This document shows positions 1-42,439 of a stretch of 64,000 nucleotides of DNA, in pieces (within the stretch, counting starts at the first letter, position 1; each line of letters opens with the position of its first letter). Where the stretch lies: NCBI RefSeq assembly GCF_036850765.1, contig NC_089493.1:12773632-12837631 (forward strand), read 5' to 3'. The DNA is from Saccopteryx bilineata (lineage: Eukaryota > Chordata > Mammalia > Chiroptera > Emballonuridae). The translations under genes and the position numbers were made by a program. Under the pieces are notes generated by a model that made no database searches, had not been told where the DNA came from, and saw only the letters and a list, made by a program, of their open reading frames with translations.

Positions 1-195
1 ACAGGCGTGTTGACCTGGGCGTCCCGGGGTGGCCCTGGCCGGGTGGTTTCGGCTCCTGCAGACGTTCTGGGCTGGTGGCTGCCACGTGCCGAAGGAAACC
101 AGTCTGATGGAGGCGGGGACAGGTGGCGGCTGGGAGATCGGAGCTTGTGGGTGGCAACGGCAGACAGGATACTATTGTATCTTTGTGCTTTTCAG
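1..195 (+). other. CCDC88C intron, truncated by window edge
   Basis: Sequence before the first exon, ending in a pyrimidine-rich stretch and ttttcag. I see no coding exon here. Confidence 0.8.
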
Positions 196-31077
<30,882 letters not shown>

Positions 31078-31440
31078 CGTGTCTCCTGGAACGGCAGCTC
31101 ACAAACCTTAAAACTACTGACACGCCTTCCGAGGACGGTGGCCTTCTCTCCTGTCTGCCCGTGGTGTCAGGAAGGGTTTTAGAACGAGGAAAGGGGTCCT
31201 GTGCGTTTCTTCCGTGCGTTTCTCAATGGAAACACTGTGCCAAGCCCTAAAGGATTACACGCACAGGTGCACAACGTGGCTTCGTATCTGTAGCTTCCAG
31301 CACCTGGTATCTTTTGAACAAATCCACTTTGGCCTGGGATGCAGCTCGTAATGCAATGACAACACTGACTTCCCCAAAGCAGACACTATTTTGAGAGTGC
31401 CCCTCTCTGTAGAACACTTGTTTGCAACTCGCCGACCTCC

Positions 31441-31446
31441 ATTAAA
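31441..31446 (+). terminator. Possible proximal poly(A) signal (ATTAAA)
   Basis: An ATTAAA hexamer 364 bases after the CCDC88C stop. Use would give a short 3'UTR lacking both Pumilio-type sites. Confidence 0.4.
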
Positions 31447-31500
31447 GCACGCGTGCGTGTGTACATCTGTACACACGTGCACACACGCACGCATGCGCAC
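31447..31500 (+). repeat. Alternating purine-pyrimidine tract with a small palindrome
   Basis: About 54 bases alternate purine and pyrimidine with one break (at ct, 31467-31468). The centre contains cgtgtgtaca, two bases, then tgtacacacg, a 10-base inverted repeat. The composition is that of left-handed (Z) DNA-prone sequence. Confidence 0.8.
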
Positions 31501-31864
31501 AGGGCTGAGCCCTTGTGGGTCTGGAAACTACTCCTTCTCCAGAAGCCATTTGATCCTAGGAGAAGCCCAGATCGGCCAGACTACAGAGATCTTGAGGCCC
31601 TGGGTGGACCCTAAGTCCGGCTTACTGTTAACCAAGGGTGTTACAGTGCCATTTCTGGGGTCCCATGCACTTCCCTGTACCCCAGGGTCAAGGAGGCCTT
31701 CCAGGCAGGTGGCAGGTGGCCTCAGGCCTTTGCCTCTCTCCTACAGCTAGCTCCTGGGGCCACATAGGGACCTGCCTTCCCTGGCTCACTTTCCTACAAA
31801 CACTGGATCTGCCGGGCCTGGGGGGTGGGGCAGAGAGAAGCCCTGCCCATCCCCTCCCAGCAAG

Positions 31865-31872
31865 TGTACATA
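31865..31872 (+). promoter_or_regulatory. Pumilio-type element in CCDC88C 3'UTR (1)
   Basis: Exact TGTACATA, matching the UGUANAUA consensus bound by PUM1/PUM2 in mRNA. Confidence 0.6.
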
Positions 31873-32060
31873 GTGTACAGGGGGGAGCGTGGGCCAGGGA
31901 GGTGCACGCCTCACTTGTAACGTCGTAACGTGGCTACAGCACCCCAGTGTCCCCCACGGCAGGGGGAGATGTTGATTTGTTCTTTCTGAATAACTTCTTG
32001 CAGTAGAAACCAAATTCCTTTTCATATATTCCACATATGTGTACACACTTCTGTGACATA

Positions 32061-32068
32061 TGTACATA
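32061..32068 (+). promoter_or_regulatory. Pumilio-type element in CCDC88C 3'UTR (2)
   Basis: A second exact TGTACATA, 196 bases after the first, in an AT-rich context that would keep the RNA open. Confidence 0.6.
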
Positions 32069-32357
32069 GAAGGGGTTCTATTTATGTTCCACTGGGGGTC
32101 ATTCTTTTCCTCGGGAGTCTCACCTGCTGCTCTGTGTATGTGGTCACGTTCCTGACACATTCTGTTTCCTGTTCAGTAAAGGTGCTCTTCCTGGGATGGA
32201 CTAAACCTGGTGATTTTGGCTTTTAGAGATTTTTTTTTTTCTTTTCATTTAATGTACTGAGAAAGAAATGGGAATGTTAATAACACTGTCAGTTTTCGGA
32301 GCACTTTGGGATGTGTGTTAGATCGCCTCTGGTTCTGGAACACAAGGACGGGACTGG

Positions 32358-32363
32358 AATAAA
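32358..32363 (+). terminator. CCDC88C: Poly(A) signal of CCDC88C
   Basis: Canonical AATAAA 1.28 kb past the stop; the most likely main 3' end of the transcript. Confidence 0.8.
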
Positions 32364-32385
32364 TGCAGTGGCATAGACTCGGGTC

Positions 32386-35300
32386 CCAGTTTTCCTCGCC
32401 GCATGTCCCAGGCAGCGTTGCCGGGGCCTCGGGCTTTGGGGGCTCCTTGCGTGTGGCCCCCAGTCTCCCCTCCCCCGGAGCCCAAGCTCCCTTTGGCCAC
32501 GAGGTCAGAGAATGGGGAACAAGGGTTTCCTGTTTACCATACAACAGCTTTTTTCCACACTTGAATTTACTGTAAGTTTGTATAAGTTGAATCACATTTT
32601 GATGGAGGATTTATATCACAACAGGAGCTCAGCTTAAAGGGATGCTTTGGTTTTCTCCGAGGCTGCTCAACTAGGAGGTGCCAGATCTAGTGTTCAGGTC
32701 TTGGGGGCCTCAGATCCAAGGCTTAGAGATGAAGGAGGAGGGAGGGAAGGGTGTAAATGTCCCCACCTGACCAAATCTACGGGTTTGCTGTCCAGCCGCT
32801 GCCTCCCTGACTCCTTCCTTCCTCCTTCACCAAACCTCTTCTGTAAAAGTGTCTCCTCTTGTCCTCTTGCCTCCTTTCCCAATGTTCTGTCTGTCGTGTC
32901 CGACCACGTGGTGGGAGTCGCCATCCACCATGCTCTGAGTCAGACGGAGCAGTCGCACCTTGCAGGCTTCATCCCGTGCGGCCTTTGGCCTTTGTGGGAC
33001 TTGACATGTGGCCAGTCGCTCCTCAGATCTCAGCCTCAACCTCATGATCTCCCCTCTGGGCAGCTCTCCAGTGCTCAGACTTGCCGGCCCCTCAGTCATC
33101 ACCGATCTCGTCCACAAGCATTCATTGAAAGCTTCCTGTATGCTCAGTTCTAGGTTCCACCTTCGAGGCATCTTCCTCTGACCACTCCAGAGATTCAGGT
33201 CTGAAGGCAGCTGCTTGTCAGACACCCTGCCTGGATTGCCGACTTCCTGACTTCCTGGCTCCTCTGGGCTTCCTACCTTAGTCAATGACACCAGCTGTCA
33301 ATCACAGAAGCCCGAAGCCTGTGATGCAGGCTTGACCCCTCCTTTCCACTCCCCACATTTTCCAGGTCACCTGAACCTGAGACTGTGTCTGGAGCCTACC
33401 CCTCCCCATATTAGCCAACTGTTCTCATCCTAGGTCGCACACACCCCTGACCCTGCATCTTGGCAGGGGACTGCCAACTGGCCTGCCTGCCTCACACCTT
33501 CTCAGCCCCCTTGGTACCTTGGGCATTCACCCCAGGTGACCTTCCTTTTTGACCATTCCTCTCCCTCGGCCTCCACACAAGCTACACCCATCCCTTTGTG
33601 GTCCAGGTTCTCTACATGGCTCACCTCAGAGTGCACCCAACCCACCCCTCCCGCCCAGACAAGCTCATACACATCCACAGCTCTGATTACAGGCTTTTCC
33701 CAGAAGGCTCACACACCCCTCTAGTCCCAGCCCCACCTCGGAACCTCCATATCTCTGGTTTGGATGTCCCAAAGACGCCTCCAATTCAAAATATTCAACA
33801 CACAGTACACTCTCCACCCCTACCGCCCCCCCCACTGAAGGCTCCGTGTTCCTCATCATATCTGTCCCCTTACATCCAGACGATGCTTGGGATCCCCCAC
33901 CTCTTCCCCTTGACCCACCCAGTACTCCCATCAGTTGGTTCCAGTTCTGACACCTCACATACACAGCCAACCTCGGGCTAGGCCCCCTGGGCAGTTCCAT
34001 GAGGTCCTGTTGCTGAGGGAGCATTGCAAACCATGCTGCTGCTGAGCCCAGGGCACCACCCTCCCTCTCAGCACTGGCCTGGGAGATGTGTGACCAGTTG
34101 GGTAGGAAACATCCAAGTGACAGCTGGTTATTCCCACTCATAACTCAGGGCTGAGGTCTTCCTGGAGAGAGATTTGGGATCACCTGTGGATTAAGAGGCT
34201 CACCCTGGGGAGAACTGTAAAGAGAAAATTAGAAAAGGTAGGATAAACCTTGGGAAGCATCTAGCCAAATGTTTATCAACCAACCAGGGGGAGAGGAGGG
34301 ATTATATGTACATAAATGCATACATATATATATATACAGCCAATTGGATCTCACTGATTTTTGCCAAACTCCTGTATTTATAGCCAACCTATGCTTACAT
34401 GCCACTGATGAGTGTAGTTCCAATGTAAGTGTTGGAAGCGCCCCAATTTCTTGTGCTATTTGCATTCTAATAGCTACATTTTTTTCAAAAGATACAATTT
34501 ACCATAATATTTACCCAAGACACACTTTTAAGTTTAATCTTCACTATCAACAGTTTCTCCATCACTTTCTTAAGAGACAGACACTGAAGAAAACAAATCA
34601 AGCCCTGATTTGGTAACACTTGCCAATTTCAATATGGTGTAAATATTTTCACCACAGTTAATTTCAAGCTGCCAATATGGTGTCGCACAGGGGTGGGCAG
34701 AGATGTGCGGGGTCACCCTGGTCTATAATATCACTTCCAAAAAACTGGAAAGTTTTAACTATTTACTGCCTTTGTTTTTAATATAAATTATTTATTTAAT
34801 GGCAGGTTTACAGAAGTTAATTTTTCATGATGGCTGTGTTTAACACCTGGCTGCAAAATTCCTGAAAACGCACCAGTCTGCTCTCACAAGCTGGTACGGG
34901 CTGGCAACCGCCCAGCACCAGGAGCACTGCCTTTTAGGGGTGGGCTGAAGGAGGGGACCACAAGTGAAAAGTGGCCAAAGAAGGTGTGTGGCAAGAGCAG
35001 AGCAGCGGGGCCCTGCAAGCTCGACAGAGCTGACCCCCGTCCCCGTTAGTATGGCAGGCACAGTGACCTTCCCACGTGGTCGCACAGAGAGGCCGTCTGG
35101 AAGCTGGAAACCGCCCAGGTGTCTCACTCCTTCCATCCTCCCTCCCTGCCCTTTTCCAGGGAGCAGAGCTGAAAGCGAGGGATCTGGGGAGGCTGACAGA
35201 CCGAAGGCCTGGGGAAGCCATCACCTCCCCATCTATCCAGTGGGGCAGAGTAGACGACAGGAAGCCAGCCAGGAGCCTGGGGAGGGGGTTGGGTCCTGGC

Positions 35301-35389
35301 AGGGCCGGCCGCGCCTGGGCAGTGGTGGGGGCGTCCTTGCAGGCTCAGAAAGGTCATCCCCTTTCCAGGCTCTGGCTTTCCGGCCCAGC
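32386..35389. other. Intergenic region between CCDC88C and GPR68
   Basis: Three kilobases without a supportable gene. 32.8-34.0 kb is strongly pyrimidine-rich on the plus strand, which produces long but low-complexity frames. 34.2-34.85 kb is AT-rich with a short TA run near 34325. No repeat family is named with confidence. Confidence 0.7.
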
Positions 35390-35930
35390 CCACTGAGGCC
35401 AGGCTCGCCCGTGCGGTCCGAGAGCTGGCAAAGGCGAAAGCAGCCACCTGCTCCGCGAGCCCCCTCCCCCAGAGACCGCGAATGAACGCGGGGAGTGAAC
35501 GTCTGGGCCCCTGCGGTCTCCCCGCGGGGGAGCAATGGTCCTCCTGAGCTCGGCTGGAAGCCGCATCCTCCCAAGGCCTCGGGGACAGCTGCCCTGCGCC
35601 CGCCCGCCCGCCGGAGCGCCCGCCCGGGGCCTCCGCCCCTCGCTGCCTCCCGGTGGCGGCGCGGCGAGCCGGGGCCACTTCGCGCCACGCCCCCGCCCGG
35701 TCCCTGCTGCTGTTGCGGCCGCCGCGCCGCGCCGTCCCTCCCTTCCCGCCGGCCAGGGCCGGGCTCAGCCGGGTGGGACCCGTCCACCGCCGGGCTGCCT
35801 GCACAGGGGACCTGAGCGAGGTGAGTGCGCCGGCCAGCTCCGGTTGAACCCTGGGCAGCGGGGCGGGCAGCGCAGGGAGACCGCGGCTGCCGGCCGGGCG
35901 GTGGGAGGGGACCACCGGCCTTAGCAAGGC
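35390..35930 (+). promoter_or_regulatory. GPR68: CpG island, probable GPR68 promoter
   Basis: Dense CpG with several GC-box-like motifs (ccccgcc, cgccacgccc) and no TATA box. It lies about 18 kb before the GPR68 coding exon, which resembles the roughly 20-kb human GPR68 gene with non-coding 5' exons. It ends in a strong splice donor. It could also serve an unrecognised transcript on the other strand. Confidence 0.7.
35690..35820 (+). other. GPR68: Putative first non-coding exon of GPR68
   Basis: The donor gag|gtgagt at 35820/35821 is near-consensus and lies at the 3' edge of the CpG island. The start is only approximate because no TSS element is visible. The joined acceptor would be at 53692/53693. 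Confidence 0.5.
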
Positions 35931-36529
35931 CGGCTTCCCAACATCTCCTGGAGGGGAAAATTCATAATCCAGTCTCTAGGATAAAGGCTTTTGGGGGGAG
36001 CGGAGGAGGAGGAGCGCTGGGAAGTGGGTCCCTGTCATTCCAGGGTCCGCCTGATAGTGCTTCTGGTGTCCAGGGACCTACCAGCACTTGGGGGGCATTT
36101 GGGGGCGCAGCAGGCCAAAGAGGGCTGCTCTGCCCAGTGTCCCTGGGGTGGAGGCGGATCTCAAAAGTCCAACACTGTCCAGGTTTCCTGGGGACGTGTC
36201 TTGACCTGCCTAACGGCTGCTCAGGCCCTCAGAAAGGCATCGCGGGAGAAGCCCAAAGGCCCAGCCCAGCGGAGGCTCTCCTGGGCTCAGGGCATCCAGT
36301 CAGGGCCGGGGAAATGCCATCCTGCCCTGGGTGGGGAGGGTGGCAAACTAGTGTCTACTAAACACCTGCTGGTGCTTCTGCCTTATCCCTTTTAACTGTC
36401 CCAATTCATCCCTCTGTTCACTGAAAACGGGCCCTCTGCAGGGCTCCACCCCCACTAGTACTCAGAGGGTTCCTTTTTTACCCACTGCACCATGCGCACC
36501 AGGCACTGGGAGCATTCCCAGGATCCCTC

Positions 36530-36720
36530 CTAGTGCCCCCTCAGGTTTCAGTTTAGAAGTCATCTCTTCCAGGAAGGCTACCCTGACTGCACTCCTCCTG
36601 ATCAGGTGCTTTTGGACTTTGGGTTCCCACAGTATGGTGCTTCCCTCATTGTCCTTCAATCAGAGCTGTTGTCAGAGTGTTGTAATTGTTGTATTAATCC
36701 TAGTTTTCTCTTCTCAATCA
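36530..36720 (+). mobile_element. L2 LINE 3' fragment
   Basis: The sequence tcaggtttcagtttagaagt, catctcttccaggaaggcta, ccctgactgcactcc is the familiar L2 tail region (after-exposure of 'tcctccaggaagccttccctga'). Confidence 0.6.
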
Positions 36721-36761
36721 GTTTCAAAAACTCTGCCATTCAAGTTTCATTTTATAATATA

Positions 36762-37053
36762 TGTAAAGGAGGAAGAAATCTTCCTCTGCCTTCTCAAGTT
36801 CTTTAGGCTGGTCTAATTATTAAATCTGCATGAGACAGATTAACAAGAGAAAATAACCAAATTTATTAACATAAGTACACAGAGGAACGCGCACAGACAG
36901 GAGAGGTTCAAACACAGCAAAGGAAAATGAGGTACATATGACATTCTGAGCTAAGAATGAGGTAAGGTGCCACGGGGCTTCAGAGGGGGGAGGTCATTGC
37001 AGGATGATAAGAACAGCTGTTCAGTAATTAATTTGCCTTGTCCAATAGATAGG

Positions 37054-37093
<40 letters not shown>

Positions 37094-37240
37094 AAGTTAT
37101 TTCTGGTGATAACTCTTGTTATGGGCAAGGCTCCTAATTCAAATTCTTCTATGGTAGTTAAGGGGGAGGCAGATGTTTTTCTTGAGCCTGTAGAATCTCC
37201 ATTGCCTTTAGCTCAAAGTAATCCACATACACCTAGGAAG
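36762..37240 (-). mobile_element. LTR-like block of an old endogenous retrovirus
   Basis: On the minus strand the block ends with tttcttcctcctttaca. Before that it has an aataaatttggttattttct signal region and a conserved ttaatctgtctcatg stretch. This resembles mammalian class I LTRs as I remember them. A (TG)n tract interrupts it at 37054. No internal viral genes are seen. Boundaries are approximate and the family is not identified. Confidence 0.4.
37054..37090 (+). repeat. (TG)n microsatellite
   Basis: About 18 uninterrupted tg units. Confidence 0.95.
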
Positions 37241-37629
37241 AAAAGAAACAGGGATGCATGTCCCATTATGCAGCCTGCCACCCTGAGGTGCGCACACTGT
37301 GATCAGCTCTGCTCTCTGGCAGCCTGCACGGGCCCTGATACCCACTGTGTGCTTCCCGGGCACAATGCAGAGAGTTCCTCAGAGGTCCCCTGAGGTGTCC
37401 CTGCTGCCTAGACCCCTGGCATGGGAGCCGTGACTCCAGCAACATCTCTTCCACGTCCCCTGAGCTCCTGCCCTCACCCCACAGCCCTCCTGGGTGTTCG
37501 TTCACAGCTCCTCTCCTCCACAGCCACTTAGCCACACAACCGTGCATGATAAATGGAGGGCGTGCAGGCCACTCGCTGTCCACAGGCTGTCTCCCTCTTC
37601 CTTTATTCCTGCCCAACTCCTGGGAGAGT

Positions 37630-37795
37630 TCTAAGAGTTTTATACTTACCAACTCATTGAATACCCACAACCACTCTGTGAGATACTGTTATTATCCCCA
37701 TTTCATAGATAAGGAAACTGAGGCACAGAGAGGTCGTATAACTTTCCAAGGTCACACAGCCAGTGAAAAGAGCCAGGATTTGATCCATATTCCAT
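37630..37795 (-). mobile_element. MIR SINE, well preserved
   Basis: The reversed MIR is easily read: attatccccatttcatagat, aaggaaactgaggcacagag, aggtcacacagccagtg, aggatttgatcc. Confidence 0.88.
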
Positions 37796-37939
37796 AAGCA
37801 GGGGAACCAAGGCAGAGGCTGGTCAAGGCTGGTTAACAGCCCCAGCCTGGTGCACCCTGCTTCAGTCAGCCCGGCTCCCTTGTGTACCATCCCAGCCTGG
37901 CCTGCACCTGCACGTTTGTGCTCCTGGTTTCTATGTCAA

Positions 37940-38095
37940 TGCAAATTCTTGAGAGCACCTTTACATTTCATTCTCACACTGATCTCCATTATTAACCCCA
38001 TTTTAAAGAGGAAACAGGTTCAGGGAGGCTGTGTAACTTCCCAGAGCTCTAACAACCAGAAAGCAACAGAGTTGGTATTTGAAGTCAGATGCTCA
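37940..38095 (-). mobile_element. MIR SINE fragment
   Basis: Reversed MIR with attattaaccccattttaaa, gaggaaacaggttcagggag and gtgtaacttcccagagctc. Confidence 0.8.
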
Positions 38096-38888
38096 GATGT
38101 TACCCCCCTTCTGCCAACTGCCTCACCCTGAGCAAGCCCAGCCTGAAGGCCTCCTCCAGGAGTCTGAAGTCCAGCCCAGGATGCAACCTGGGTCCCTCAG
38201 CCCTCTAGATGTGTGTGCTCACGCTTCATCTGGGCTGCAGCTGCCTCTCCACCAGCCTCAGAGTTTCCTGCCTTCGGGTGTCCGCATTAGTCACACTCTG
38301 AGCGCCGTGGACTGTCTGGCTGGCAGCGGAAGCAACGCGGCAGTGTTAATCGGGTCAGTCGTCTGATTCATCAGCTCAGGCCCGAGCCTGCTGGAGTGGG
38401 GTTGACACCAGAAAAAATTATCTCAGAAAAAATATAGCTGCCCACTGCCTGAAGCTGGCCTGGGAGGCGCTTGACTCCGCAGCGGGGAGGATTTCCCTCC
38501 CGGGAGGAAGGCTGTCTACCAGAATCTGGAGGCTGGAAGCCCTCGGGCAGGAAGCACAGGGCGGGCTGCAGGGTGAGCCCAGGGAGGAAGTAGGGACTCA
38601 TCCTGCTGTTTGGGGGATAAAGAGAGCTTTCCTCTGAGGCTAGCCAGCTGCGCTAATTGGAAGAATGAATTGGGAAATCAGTAATTTTTGTTCTTTTAAG
38701 TAGAGCATCTGTGAGTCCTCCAAAACAGGCACACATTGTCCATTAGTGTGAGTTTGCAGTGAGGGCGCGCCTGGCCCATCCACTTCTGTAGCAGGTGGGC
38801 TCTTGGCAGGAAGTGGAGGCACAATCAGGCAGGGTGACGGGAGAGAAGTTAACACAGGGACAGTTTTCGGTGGTATTGATACGGTCCG

Positions 38889-39083
38889 CAGTGGTCGGCA
38901 AACCACGGCTCTTTGGCCCCTCAAGTGTGGCTTTTCCACAGAATACCACGTGCGGGCGCTACTTCAATAAGGAATGTACCTACCTATATAGTTTAAGTTT
39001 AAAAAATTTAGCTCTCAAAAGAAATGTCAATCGTTGTACTGTTGATATTTGGCTCTGTGGACTACTGAGCTTGCCGACCCCTG
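38889..39083 (-). mobile_element. SPIN (Space Invader) hAT MITE
   Basis: Left end cagtggtcggcaaacc and right end gcttgccgacccctg are imperfect inverted repeats. Inside are ggctctttggcccctcaag, acctacctatatagtttaag, agctctcaaaagaaatgtc and gttgtactgttgatatttgg, which follow the SPIN consensus I remember, read in reverse. SPIN elements were horizontally transferred into several vertebrates, vesper bats among them. An 8-bp target duplication is not evident. Confidence 0.85.
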
Positions 39084-40225
39084 GAAGGAACCAGCGCCGG
39101 ATGGTGTGGTGCCCTGGAACTGGCCAATCTCTGAGAAGCTGTTACCATGCCCAGGCCAGGAGGAAGAAGGGGGAAGGAGGGACTGTCACAGGAGCTGGTG
39201 ACTTCAGTCCAGGGAGGCAGCCAACCTGAAGCCACGCCGGCAGGTGGATAAGTGCTCCCCAGACCCCGCTCGGCTCCATCCTCTGATCCCATTTGCCAAG
39301 CCCAGCGGAAGCCAGGTGGCAAGGGGCCCGGCGATATAATCAATGGAGCAGGGTGGAGAAGGGTGAAGACTGGATCCGACGGACCCAAACAAAGTCCTAC
39401 CTGCCATGTGCCTCCGCGGACCTGACACTGGGAAAATGCAGATGCCGAGGCCAAAAGCCCACGAGGGGCTGGAAAAGGAGAAACGACACCAACGCCACGT
39501 ATGCTGCATATGGAGACATTCTGACCACGTCCCTGGAGCCCAGCCCAGTGTGGGAGATGATTTTTGTGGGTAAGAAATACAGTTATTAGTACAGCGTCTC
39601 AAATCAGCATTGCATGAGCACGGGCCATAATTTACCATTCGGTCCAGGGAGGTTCTGGAAAACAATTTGTGCTTCATTCTGACTTAGTGAGCTGTGTGCT
39701 ATTTGTAAGGGCAATGACTGGTTTTGTTTACAAAATGACAAATTCTGCTGCCCCTGCTAAGGACCAGACACCGAGAAACACAGCAATGAAATGAATCTCT
39801 TTGCTTCTCCACATCTCGCATTTTCTCAGGGAACGCGTGGCCCGAAGCACCAAGCCTGTACTCCACAGGCCCGTCCTGGACCTCTAAGTAACCGGGAAAG
39901 ACGCCATGCTGTTCTGTCTCTAAAAAGAGAAGCACGAATCAACACAGAGCTTATTTTACTTGAAGAGTAGTTAGACTGTGAAAGGTTCTAGATATGTTTG
40001 AACATCTGTAAACAGAGACTCTGGGCCAGAAAAAGACAGGCAGGGAGACAGGGCCACCAAGTACTGCATACAGTGTCCCCCCACCCCTAAGTGTGCAACG
40101 TGGCAGCTCTAGCAGGATTCACTTTGAAATCGGCTTTCCACACAGCGGGCTCTGTACCCCTGAGAGTAAGTCGGAATTTTGGATCTGCAATTGATGATGG
40201 CGAGCTTTAAAACACCCCACTTTTT

Positions 40226-40404
40226 GGCCCTGGCCAGGTGGCTCAGTGGACTAAAGCATCATCCTGACATACCAAGGTCACGGGTTCGATCCTTAGGGCA
40301 CATATGAAAAGCAGCCAATGAATGCACAAGTAAATGGAACAACTAACTGGAATAAGTTGATGCTTCCCTCTCATTCTCTTTTCCTCTCTCTGAAGTCAGT
40401 GAAG
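40226..40404 (+). mobile_element. VES SINE, short classical form
   Basis: Begins ggccctggccaggtggctca, has box B cgggttcgatcc, then gggcacatatgaaaagcagc, caatgaatgcacaagtaaat and a pyrimidine tail. This is the ~190-bp VES layout known from vesper bats. Confidence 0.9.
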
Positions 40405-40449
40405 AAAGTTAAGACAGCCCCCTTCTTTCCTGGAGGGGTGGGTGAGGCT

Positions 40450-40660
40450 GAGCAGAATCACTGCAAGTCGGCTTCGCAGTCAGGACTCCGTTCAAGCCCT
40501 GGGTCGGCACTCAGAGCTGAGTGGCCTTCGACGATTCACTGAGCCTGTTTCCTGATCTGTGAAAAGGAGAGAATAGAGCTACTTGTTGGGATGAAAAGAG
40601 ATTACTTATAAGCACTAAGGACACTCAGAAGATAAGAGCTATGTATGTGAAAGGGCATTT
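40450..40660 (+). mobile_element. MIR SINE
   Basis: Forward MIR elements: tcaagccctgggtcggcact, tgagcctgtttcctgatctg, tgaaaaggagagaatagagc and a following attacttataag. Confidence 0.75.
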
Positions 40661-40679
40661 GCAGTGGGTAATAATAATA

Positions 40680-40860
40680 ACAGCTGGCATCTATTGAACC
40701 CTGATATGTACTGGGTGTTGAACAAAGGGCTTTATTTATTTATTTATTTATTTATTTATTTTGTAACAGAGAGGCATAGGGACTTATCCAGGGTCACACC
40801 TTACTAGCAGGTAGCACAGGTGGGATCCAAATTCAGGCACTCTGGTTTTCAAAGCCAAAC
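40680..40860 (-). mobile_element. MIR SINE interrupted by (TTTA)n
   Basis: Reversed MIR with ctattgaaccctgatatgta at its start and ccagggtcacaccttactag further on; a run of about eight ttta units sits in the middle (40732-40762). Confidence 0.75.
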
Positions 40861-41644
40861 CCTTAACTGCTTTCAGTTTAACAATTTTTAAAAACCATGT
40901 ATGCACTTTTATGCCATGAATAGTGAATCCAGAAAACTCTATTTGTGAAGCTTTTGCAAGTAGGAGAAATTTCAAAATGAGCACCAGAAAAAGAGGCCAA
41001 TCCAGTCCCAGAGAAGAGCCTGCTGGGAGGTTGCCTGCATGTGCCCAGCAGGGAAAGCAAAATAATACCCCACCTCCCCATCTGCCTGCTCCCTCTGCCT
41101 TCGTGGGGGGATCTTTGCCTTCTTGCCCACTGTCCATTTCCTTCCATACTCACCTAGGGGCTCAGGTAGAAACTGTGGAGCTCTGAGCTGCCCAGAGGAG
41201 TTAGCAGAAAGTGAGACATGGCTGTCTTATCTCCCCTGCCCACACTCTGACTGCCCTACAACCCGAACCCCCGGCAGTCTGTCCTGACAACCAGCGCACA
41301 GCTTCTGCAGACTCCTCCAGCGACTGTCCCAGACTCTCACTTCACAAAGAGGAAGAGGGCGCCCTGCTCTGAGCCAGGCGCTGGGCAAGAATGTAGCCCA
41401 TGCAGAGAGACAGCTGTGGGATAGTGACCCCAGTGGGCCGTGCAAAGAATGCTGGGAAGGGAGTCACTAAAGGGGCTCAGCACAAATTGCCTGGGACAAA
41501 CATGGAGGCTCGGTAGGGGAAGTGACTTTCTGATCTTCAAAGGAGGCCAGGAGTTTGGAAGGTCTTTTGAGTGGAGAGGGCACAGTAGTGAATGTATGCA
41601 GATCTGGAAGAGCGAGAGGGGCTGAGAGTGAAAGAGCTCCAATG

Positions 41645-41880
41645 GCTCAGGATTGGATGCAGGTGGTGATGAGGCAGTGGACTCACGTGCCTGGGATCGA
41701 ATCTCGGTGACTCGACTTATTACCTGTGTGACTTTGAGCAATTCCGCAACCTCTCTGTGCCTCATTCCGCCATGTGTAATAGTAGTATCTACCTCATGGA
41801 GTGGTGAGGATCAAATGAGTTAGTTCATACATTTAAGTGCTTAGAACAGTGCCTGGCACAAAGTATTCAAAAACCGGGTG
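41645..41880 (+). mobile_element. MIR SINE, near full length
   Basis: Reads gggatcgaatctcggtgact, acctgtgtgactttgagcaa, cctctctgtgcctcattcc, ggatcaaatgagttagttca and cagtgcctggcacaaagta, in the correct MIR order. Confidence 0.9.
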
Positions 41881-42439
41881 CTGTGGATATCATTGTCAGC
41901 TGTGAGCTTGTGGGGCACAGGGCCCTCAGGCGTCTGTGAACTCTCAAGAAAACCGGCAGGAGAGCCGCTGTGCTGTCTCTGACCACCCCAGCGGCCGTAA
42001 GCACACTCGGGCCCTAGGAAGCACCTGCGCTCGGTGGGAGCAGGTGGAGAGAGGCTGGGCAGCAATCAGTAAGCAGCCTCCCCGAGCGGGTACTGCTGTG
42101 CGACCCAGAGCGCACGCGGTAAACTGGGGAGAAAGGCTGCTTCATGTACTCCTCCCAGCTTCTTCCCTACGGCTTCGGGGTGTCCTTTGCAGCTAAGCCC
42201 AGCCTGAGCCCACCCTGGCGGCTCCAGACCCTGTTCCTGGGAACAGGATGGTAGCTGGGGGCGGGGGTGCTGTACTTCCAGGACAGTTCTGCACCACCGG
42301 GTTTTCCCGGCAGGCGCCTAGCCCATGGCATGTGGTCAGCCTGCAAAGCAGGGCGCGAAAGGGCAAAGGTGGGTGCGTCGGCAAGGGTCGTGGGGGAAGG
42401 ATGCGGAGAATCTGAGCATAATGTGACCCAGCGGTCCAA

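Larger units (their letters stand above)
31078..32385 (+). other. CCDC88C: CCDC88C 3' untranslated region
   Basis: From the stop codon to just past the AATAAA at 32358-32363, about 1.3 kb, close to the human 3'UTR length as I remember it. It contains an ATTAAA at 31441, a GC/GT/CA alternating tract, two exact Pumilio-type octamers and AT-rich stretches near 32.0-32.3 kb. The exact cleavage site cannot be read from sequence alone. Confidence 0.8.

Noticed and set aside
33536..33981. Proline/serine/threonine-rich forward frames in the intergenic region
   Set aside because: They follow from pyrimidine-rich sequence; there are no splice or start signals and no family is recognised.
35124..35927. 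267-codon antisense frame in the CpG island
   Set aside because: CpG islands are poor in stop codons; the composition is Arg/Gly/Pro/Ala-rich and no homologue is suggested.
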